NCBI GenBank assembly: GCA_027946555.1
Contig: JAPEVC010000044.1
Location: 1-64,000 of the forward strand
Source: Gnomoniopsis sp. IMI 355080
Taxonomy: Eukaryota > Ascomycota > Sordariomycetes > Diaporthales > Gnomoniaceae
Reading direction: 5' to 3'
Length of the DNA stretch: 64,000 bases
The notes under the pieces are model-generated. The model was given only the letters and a program-made list of their open reading frames with translations. It was not told the DNA's origin and ran no database searches. Position numbers and translations under genes: made by a program. Numbering within the stretch: position 1 is the first letter of the stretch; each line of letters begins with the position of its first letter. Of the stretch, positions 58,064 to 64,000 are shown piece by piece.

Positions 58064-59908
58064 ATGCAATTCAAACATTTCCTTTTCGAGTCTCTTCTTC
58101 TGTCAGCAGTTGAGGCAGGCCCTCTTAGAAAATTACCACAATTTCGCCCTCGGCAGGATGGAGCACCAAACAACACCACCAGCACAGCCACTTTGGTCCA
58201 GAGTCAGGTGTCCTCGACCTCATCGTCAGAGACACTGGGTGGTTCCTCGATCGTGACCAAGGGGGGCAATCAAGTTACTGCAGCCGGACTCTATGGCAGC
58301 AATCGTGCGTCTTCGAACAATGATCCCGAGTTCCCCAAGGTGCTAACAGCCATACCCATTACAGAATCACCGACGCCCAGCCAAGATAGTACAGATCCTC
58401 TGACAGTCGTTCCCGTCACAGAGTCTCTAGCGGGGGCGCCTACGCCTCACCGAGCAAGCACGGCTTCTCGAGCAGGGAGCTCGGTAGTCTCTAGCTCTTC
58501 AACCGCCCAGACTACAGAGTCCGAATCCTCGACTGTTGTAGTCTCTTTCACGCCCTCAGCTTCACCGCCCTCAGCTACTGGACAGGGGACTACCTCACAG
58601 ACCTTGCTCAACGCAAGCGGCATACAATTGACCTCGACATTATCTGAAGATCTTTCGAGTACCAGTGTCCTCGACACATCACCCACAGGCGGTCCTGCTT
58701 GGGCCCTGACCAATTCAACTGCCGCACTAGGGTCATCCCAGGCCTCAAAGACGACCTCGTCCATTGAGGCCCTCAGTACGGCAGATGTGCAGTCTAGCAC
58801 CTTATCACAGGCAGCTCAATCCTCGATAACTCTCTCCCACTCATCAACCTCCACATCTCACAACCTCCAATCCTCAACGAGCCTGTCATCTCAAATAGCA
58901 CTCCCTACGTCCCAGGCTGAGCAGTCCTCAACAAGTGTCTCGTCCCACACGACATCATCCGTATCCACAGCCGAACCCAACGCCAACAATAATAGTGCAG
59001 CTCCTACTAGCACTGTCGTCGGGGCTACGTCAACAGCTGATGAGGCGACGAAGAGCTCGTTATCGCCCACGGGCTCCGGTGCAGGTGCGACATTGTCGGC
59101 TGGAGGGGCTGGCAACGCTGGCGCCATTACGGTGACGGTCCCATCGTCTACCGCGTACGTCACAGTCCCGGGGTCGTCCTCATCTGATGATGGAAAAGCC
59201 TCCACCTCGAACGTTGGCAATGGGGCCAATGCCGTGACAGTCACGGTCCCCTCATCGACAGCTTACAAGACGGTGACACCGATTGTGGACAGCTCGACAA
59301 CGCAATCCACAACCACCAAATCCTCCGAGCCCGAGAAATCCCCAGTTGAACCCTCATCCACCACGGCCGAAGAAAGCTCAACGACCCAGTCGACAAGCAC
59401 TAAATCCTCCGAGCCCGAAAAGTCACCAGTTGAGCCCGAAACCACCATCACAGTCGAGGAAAGCCCAACTACGCAGTCGACAAGCACAAAGTCTCCCGAG
59501 CCTGAGCAAATCCACACGGAATCCCCAACTACCACCACCGAGCATGACGCAGGCCACACAACGCCACTCACGACGTCCACTACCCCAGCTGCCGCCACCA
59601 CCTCCGCGGCGCCCGCCTCTTTCAGCGACGATGATCCCCTAATGGTCATTCCAGTAACGCGCCATTCCACAACGACCTCGCAAGCCGCACCTGCGCCAAC
59701 TGAAGAGGGCAACGGAAGGAATGCGAACGGTGATGGCACAACCAGCGCCGGCGAAGGCTTCATTGGCGCCGAGGGCGGCGGGACGAGCACATCCACGAGC
59801 GTGGAAGGGATCACGACGAGTATCTTCATTACTGTCACGTCCATTTCTACGGTGGTGGAGCGCGAGACGGTCACGGTGGCATTGGCTACTACTACTGTGT
59901 CGGTGTAA
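58064..59908 (+). CDS. Ser/Thr-rich mucin-like secreted or cell-wall protein
   Basis: Single exon, 614 aa. The N terminus MQFKHFLFESLLLSAVEAG is a likely signal peptide, followed by LPQFRPRQDG with a possible basic processing site. The rest is dominated by Ser, Thr, Pro and Ala, suited to heavy O-mannosylation and an extended rod. Two copies of a VTVPSSTAY block occur near residues 365 and 390. At about 405-480 three imperfect repeats of the type TTQSTSTKSSEPEKSPVEP lie in tandem. Further blocks (PLTVVPVTESL, PLMVIPVTRHS, PKVLTAIPITESP) recur along the chain. The C terminus (TVVERETVTVALATTTVSV) is not a clear GPI signal, so anchoring is uncertain. The likely role is wall structure, adhesion or surface masking. 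Confidence 0.8.
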   Translation: MQFKHFLFESLLLSAVEAGPLRKLPQFRPRQDGAPNNTTSTATLVQSQVSSTSSSETLGGSSIVTKGGNQVTAAGLYGSNRASSNNDPEFPKVLTAIPITESPTPSQDSTDPLTVVPVTESLAGAPTPHRASTASRAGSSVVSSSSTAQTTESESSTVVVSFTPSASPPSATGQGTTSQTLLNASGIQLTSTLSEDLSSTSVLDTSPTGGPAWALTNSTAALGSSQASKTTSSIEALSTADVQSSTLSQAAQSSITLSHSSTSTSHNLQSSTSLSSQIALPTSQAEQSSTSVSSHTTSSVSTAEPNANNNSAAPTSTVVGATSTADEATKSSLSPTGSGAGATLSAGGAGNAGAITVTVPSSTAYVTVPGSSSSDDGKASTSNVGNGANAVTVTVPSSTAYKTVTPIVDSSTTQSTTTKSSEPEKSPVEPSSTTAEESSTTQSTSTKSSEPEKSPVEPETTITVEESPTTQSTSTKSPEPEQIHTESPTTTTEHDAGHTTPLTTSTTPAAATTSAAPASFSDDDPLMVIPVTRHSTTTSQAAPAPTEEGNGRNANGDGTTSAGEGFIGAEGGGTSTSTSVEGITTSIFITVTSISTVVERETVTVALATTTVSV

Positions 59909-60536
59909 TTAAAGGGATCGTGACGGATTGTTAGATGGCGTTTGGAGGTTCATCCCCAGTCCATTTGTGCGGCAATTTGAATAGCGATTATATGCGGCAG
60001 GGCGGAAGATTGATAGATACTTTTTGCTTTTTTTTTGGTTACCATACAATAATGATTAATCTTTTTTTTTTTTTTCCTAGAAAATTTGAGCTCACCATGA
60101 CACTCGAATTACGTGACTATGAATGTTTTGCATGTAAAATGGAAGCGCAATAGGTCGATGAGATAAGATACTCGCCGCGGTCTATATGCCGCTGCGCCGT
60201 TTCATGGGCGTGCTATACCAATACAAAGCTCGGCGAGACACAAAATATCTCGTGCACCACCCAATTAAGACGATATCGATGGAACGCAAGAGATGAGACT
60301 GTGAAAAAATGCAAGTTCAATATTATTATTATTGCGATTCATAACTGCAGGTAGCCAGTATCTTGAGTTGTATGAGGTTTATTTTTCTTATGTATCTACA
60401 CGAGGCCATGTGGTCACGACCCCATAGGTTGAATTCTAAATGCATTTTTTATGCAAATGTAAAACCCCAATGAACTCCGTGAAAACTATGCATGTGTCCA
60501 TTATTAGATGGCCTGTTGTACCCCATCGAGGCCATT
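59909..60536. other. Intergenic between convergent genes
   Basis: About 630 bp, AT-rich, with a poly-T tract at 60061-60076 and a short ATT triplet repeat near 60322-60334. It holds the 3' flanks of the mucin-like gene and dim-2. No gene was seen. Confidence 0.6.
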
Positions 60537-63500
60537 TTAAAAGCACTCATCCTCCCCCATAGATTCTTCAGACGACATCCTCACCACGGTGAAGCCATGC
60601 ACCGAAAGTGGAATTTCATCGGGACGTGGGGAAGGCAGGCCAACCTCCTTTTCAACGTACGGATATTGCTCTTCCTCCAGTCTTATCGGACTAGGGCTCT
60701 TCACTAGTATTAGATCGTCCTCCTCAGCGATACTAGCATGTACTTGCTCTGGAGCGATAGCAGTCACAGCAGGCTGCTCAGGCAGCACGGCGAAGTCACC
60801 CTCTCCGAGAAGCGATTTCTCCGCGGGCACAGGAGACTCCTCCTCCGCAGGAATCGGCCGCGACCACTCGACTGTCTCATCGGGGACGAAGACCTGCTCC
60901 TCCCCCGCCGCCACCAGCTTGGGACGCTTGAACCCGGTGGACGACACCAGCCCATCGGCCAGCATCTTGGACAGCGAGCGCTTCCCATTCATGATCGACT
61001 CGTCGCTATGCGTCTCAGCCAGACTCGTAGCAGGCGTCGTCGAGTGAAAGCGAACTCGTCCAGACTCGGAGACGACAGGAGAGGGTGTCGCGGTGCGGGA
61101 GGCGGCGGCTGTTGCAGGCACAGAAAGCAGAAGGGCAACCTCATCCTCGTCCGGCTTATCGTCGTCATCGGTCTTGATACCGTCTCTATCATCATCGTCC
61201 TGCGCTGGCCAAGGAATTTCGAGATCATTATCGCCATGCTCCGTAACGACACCCTCGGACAGCAGCTGTCCCTCGCAGCTGCTGTCATCCTCGTACAGCG
61301 TCCCTAGCCATGCCTCGCGCAGACTCAGCCCAAGGGCCATACTGATACCCCTCGCAACGCCATTACCAACCATGGCCCACTGCTCCGCCGGCGTGCCCAG
61401 CAAGACCTCCCCATCGGGGATCCCCTGCGCGCGACGCGCCTCCATCACGCTCAGGCTGCGCGGTTGCTCCCAGTGCGACGACCGCCCGCCCACCCGGGCG
61501 TCGGTCGGGTGGCAGTGGGTGGTGATGGTGTGGAACAGCTCGCGAGGATGGGCTCGGCCCCAGCCGTTGGAGATTGGCTGGCACCGTAACGTGCGCGCAC
61601 TGGGGAAGGCGTCGCGCTCGTGTTCGAACATGTCCGGGTGGCCCTCGGGGGTGCGTGGGGTGTAATAGGCCATGGCGAAATTGACACCGTAAGGTGTGAG
61701 GGGGATGTTGAGGAATTGGGTGCGCCTGTTTTTACCCCTTTCGCCGTTCGCACCGCCGTTTTGGTTCCCGGACGGCATGGGAACAGACGGACGATGGTCA
61801 GGAAAAGCGATGCAAGTCTCCGGTTTGGCGTCGTAGATATCTGGGAGGTCGGCGGTAGCTTCGCCTGCTGAGACGAATTTGAAGGCAGTAGGCTGGTCGA
61901 GGTCCCGCTCAACGTAGGCCTCGCCGTTCGTCATCTTGCCCAGGCTACGTGTTCGAACGTAGTCTGGTGTCGAGTGCGAAGGGTAAGGCGGCTGAGGGAG
62001 CCGGACGCCGGGCGCAGCAAAGGTAAGAAAAACACGGGAGCGACGTTGGGGTTGGCCATGAGACCACGCATCGCCCAAAATGATTTGTGCCTGATAGCCC
62101 ATGCCTATCAGCGCGCATATCAACTGGGAGAAGAAGTCCTCGGTGTCTCGGCGTTGCATGGAGTTCTTCACAATGGTGACGACGTTTTCCAAAGTACCCC
62201 AGGTCGGTCGCCAGTGATCGACACAGGCCGCGAAGGAGGCGATAAGAGACCGGTTCTTGTGTTGTTGAAGGGTCATTTTCTCTTGTGTCAAATTTGAAAA
62301 TCCCTGACAGGGACTTCCACCTAATATAACGTCCACCTCGCCCGGCCGAGGCACCGAGGCGCTAAACTTCCCTCGCATGGACTGGTAAAGCAAGTCGTCG
62401 ATGGAACCGAGGAAAGGTTGACATGAACGAGGGTCCGTATTGGCCATGTAGGTGTGGATAGCAACCGATTTGATGTCGTTGGCCCATTTCGCAGCGACAG
62501 CCCCGCCGTCTTCAACGCCACGCCCAAAATTCCCACAACCACAGAACAGATCGAGAGAGCGCAGCTTCTTCTCTTGTTTCAGGGGATTGAATCCTTGACG
62601 CAGATGTGGCCTGTCCATCCTACTAAGGGGGTGAATGGTCCCTTCTTCAAGAAGCTGGTGAGTGATATAAAAGGCATTCCCTGCGCCACCGCGGTCGTAT
62701 GGCGCAGGTATTGATTCTCCAGGGGCATAAAACCGGACGATGCACCTTGCAGCGATCCTGTTAACCGAAGAGTGCGTCTCCTCTTGGGTGTACACGAGTT
62801 CATTGGGTGCGCAATCGCTGTCGAATTCCCTGCGCCTCCGTAGCCGCCGTAACCGGACGGTCCTGTACTCGTTCGTATACTCAAGCAGCTCGAAGGGTTG
62901 AAGCTGTTCGATCCCGTTCCCAGAGATTTGAACCAACACCGTATCCCCGACTTTGTACTTTGGTTTTGGCTTCCGGTCGTGATTGCACCGAAGATGATTC
63001 TTTTCGAGCCTGACAAAGCGGCGTTCCTCGGTCGTGTAAGTTTGCCGCACGAAAAATTCCGCCGTCGTATTGGGCGTGCCGAACCACTCGACAGAATGCA
63101 CATTGAGGACCTCGTCCTCGTCGACTTTTGCTCCCACGCGCTGAGCGCAGGTGCAGTGATTGCTCAAGAACAGCTCGTTGTCCCACGGATACTTTGCCGC
63201 ACAGCATGGGGTATCATCAGGCTGATATAGCCACATCACGTCAAACCTTCGCTCCCCCTTCTTCGCCATGTGGACCTTCTGCACGAGACCATACCATTTC
63301 TTGTCCGGTCGTTCTGTCCTCCATTTCGTTCCGCTTCCTTTTTCATCCGGTGGTGTTGAGATTAGGTGGCCGGGCTCGATACCCTCGAGCATAGCCTTTC
63401 GTTGCTTGAATATGGGGGGACTTGTGGTGAAGCGCAAGCCTTTCGAGACATCTTTGGGCCAGGAAAGCTTGATTGCCTCTTCCGTGCTGATAGTCGGCTC

Positions 63501-64000
63501 TACCGCTCTCAGTAATCGGTCCAGACCCATGTGAGAAAAACACTTGTATATGTAAGGGGTCACGATCGTGAACGGAACGAAGTCATTCTTTTTGGTCTTT
63601 TCGGGATCCGGACCAATGCGCTTGAACATGCTGAACGGCATACCCATCTCTTTAAAGACTTGCAATCGATCGAAATCGCTTGCTTCCAACATGCTGCGAA
63701 CTTCTTTGCGGATGAATAAATGATTAGCCACTAGGGACTGGCGGAAGTCATCACTTCCTCGCTGCTTGTACCACTCGAGAAACACGGGATCGGTCTTATG
63801 CGTCCTGGTCAACCATCTGGCAAAATCATTTTTGAAGTGGTGGATGGATACGTTCCGGCGATTCTCGATGAAACTTTCGCAAAAGTCGACCACGTGTTTG
63901 GCAAGGTCTGCAACCCAAAGGAAGGCATTATGAAACCTGGCGTATTCGATCGATGGCTTCTTCAGCTGATAATAAATAGGCTTCTCTTCATCGAGCTTGG
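60537..64000 (-). CDS. dim-2: DIM-2-type DNA (cytosine-5) methyltransferase, 5' end beyond window
   Basis: The open frame enters from the right edge with no stop (KLDEEKPIYYQLKKPSIEYA), so the start lies outside; about 1,150 residues are visible. An N-terminal region is followed by a BAH domain (KWYGLVQKVHMAKKGERRFD to HSVEWFG), then a second BAH-like part starting KYKVGDTVLVQI. The C5-methyltransferase core has motif I LDLFCGCGNFGRGVEDGG (near 62550-62513), motif IV GGSPCQGFSNLT with the catalytic Cys (near 62310), motif VI LENVVTIV, motif VIII GQPQRRSRVF, and motif X AMVGNGVARGIS. BAH domains separate it from the RIP-linked RID enzymes, which lack them. DIM-2 methylates repeats and RIP-mutated DNA, guided by HP1 and H3K9 methylation in Neurospora. 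A C-terminal tail of about 250 residues is acidic and disordered. All catalytic motifs are intact. Confidence 0.92.
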   Translation of the reverse strand, partial: KLDEEKPIYYQLKKPSIEYARFHNAFLWVADLAKHVVDFCESFIENRRNVSIHHFKNDFARWLTRTHKTDPVFLEWYKQRGSDDFRQSLVANHLFIRKEVRSMLEASDFDRLQVFKEMGMPFSMFKRIGPDPEKTKKNDFVPFTIVTPYIYKCFSHMGLDRLLRAVEPTISTEEAIKLSWPKDVSKGLRFTTSPPIFKQRKAMLEGIEPGHLISTPPDEKGSGTKWRTERPDKKWYGLVQKVHMAKKGERRFDVMWLYQPDDTPCCAAKYPWDNELFLSNHCTCAQRVGAKVDEDEVLNVHSVEWFGTPNTTAEFFVRQTYTTEERRFVRLEKNHLRCNHDRKPKPKYKVGDTVLVQISGNGIEQLQPFELLEYTNEYRTVRLRRLRRRREFDSDCAPNELVYTQEETHSSVNRIAARCIVRFYAPGESIPAPYDRGGAGNAFYITHQLLEEGTIHPLSRMDRPHLRQGFNPLKQEKKLRSLDLFCGCGNFGRGVEDGGAVAAKWANDIKSVAIHTYMANTDPRSCQPFLGSIDDLLYQSMRGKFSASVPRPGEVDVILGGSPCQGFSNLTQEKMTLQQHKNRSLIASFAACVDHWRPTWGTLENVVTIVKNSMQRRDTEDFFSQLICALIGMGYQAQIILGDAWSHGQPQRRSRVFLTFAAPGVRLPQPPYPSHSTPDYVRTRSLGKMTNGEAYVERDLDQPTAFKFVSAGEATADLPDIYDAKPETCIAFPDHRPSVPMPSGNQNGGANGERGKNRRTQFLNIPLTPYGVNFAMAYYTPRTPEGHPDMFEHERDAFPSARTLRCQPISNGWGRAHPRELFHTITTHCHPTDARVGGRSSHWEQPRSLSVMEARRAQGIPDGEVLLGTPAEQWAMVGNGVARGISMALGLSLREAWLGTLYEDDSSCEGQLLSEGVVTEHGDNDLEIPWPAQDDDDRDGIKTDDDDKPDEDEVALLLSVPATAAASRTATPSPVVSESGRVRFHSTTPATSLAETHSDESIMNGKRSLSKMLADGLVSSTGFKRPKLVAAGEEQVFVPDETVEWSRPIPAEEESPVPAEKSLLGEGDFAVLPEQPAVTAIAPEQVHASIAEEDDLILVKSPSPIRLEEEQYPYVEKEVGLPSPRPDEIPLSVHGFTVVRMSSEESMGEDECF

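Noticed and set aside
58447..59874. Long antisense frames (117-203 codons) under the mucin-like gene
   Set aside because: The Val/Ser-rich composition is the mirror of the Ser/Thr-rich coding strand.
60589..62297. Plus-strand frames of 107-190 codons opposite dim-2
   Set aside because: They are shadows of the GC-rich methyltransferase frame.
1..64000. Complete transposons or CRISPR arrays
   Set aside because: No transposase, reverse transcriptase, long terminal repeats or regularly spaced repeats were seen; CRISPR is not expected in a eukaryote.

Overview
The window is genomic DNA of a filamentous ascomycete (Pezizomycotina, probably a Sordariomycete; the class is inferred). Supporting signs are short (about 55-270 nt) introns with GT donors, CTRAY branch sites and YAG acceptors, a nuclear ATP synthase subunit 9 gene with a mitochondrial presequence, fungus-restricted families (HET domain, rhodopsin-domain membrane proteins, C2H2 fingers of the RIRDVKQHL type, fungal F-box proteins), and a DIM-2-type DNA methyltransferase. 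I assembled exons by hand from splice signals, reading frame and family motifs. No transcript or database evidence was used.

Layout. 0.8-10.6 kb: an F-box protein, a short-chain dehydrogenase (SDR), the housekeeping gene atp9 and an alpha/beta hydrolase of the proline-iminopeptidase family, separated by long gene-poor stretches. 11-27 kb: an accessory, secondary-metabolism-like block with a second SDR, a 14-TM MFS exporter, three unrelated cytochromes P450 and a seven-helix rhodopsin-domain protein. Two head-to-head gene pairs share short intergenic regions. No polyketide synthase, NRPS, terpene cyclase or pathway transcription factor is visible, so this is a set of tailoring and export genes without a backbone enzyme. 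28-45 kb: an intron-containing tRNA-Asn beside a HET-domain gene, a small secreted cysteine-rich protein, a trypsin-like protease joined by splicing to a fungal zinc-finger region, divergent from a membrane-anchored protein, and an unrecognised single-exon gene of 638 codons. This resembles a self/non-self recognition neighbourhood. 45-64 kb: a second rhodopsin-domain protein, an amino acid/GABA-type permease, a small coiled-coil protein, a long Q/P-rich probable nuclear protein, a mucin-like Ser/Thr-rich secreted protein and the 3' part of dim-2, which runs off the right edge.

Several signals lie outside genes. The 10-base palindrome TACCTAGGTA is scattered through the first 35 kb and was not seen after that. 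A decayed copy of the 3' half of the tRNA-Asn, with its downstream flank, sits 6.3 kb from the intact gene. A 56-bp tandem duplication differs almost only by transitions. Unusual gene structures include a GC-AG intron and two micro-exons in the MFS gene, a six-base terminal coding exon in atp9, and a possible second GC-AG intron in the 46-kb membrane protein.
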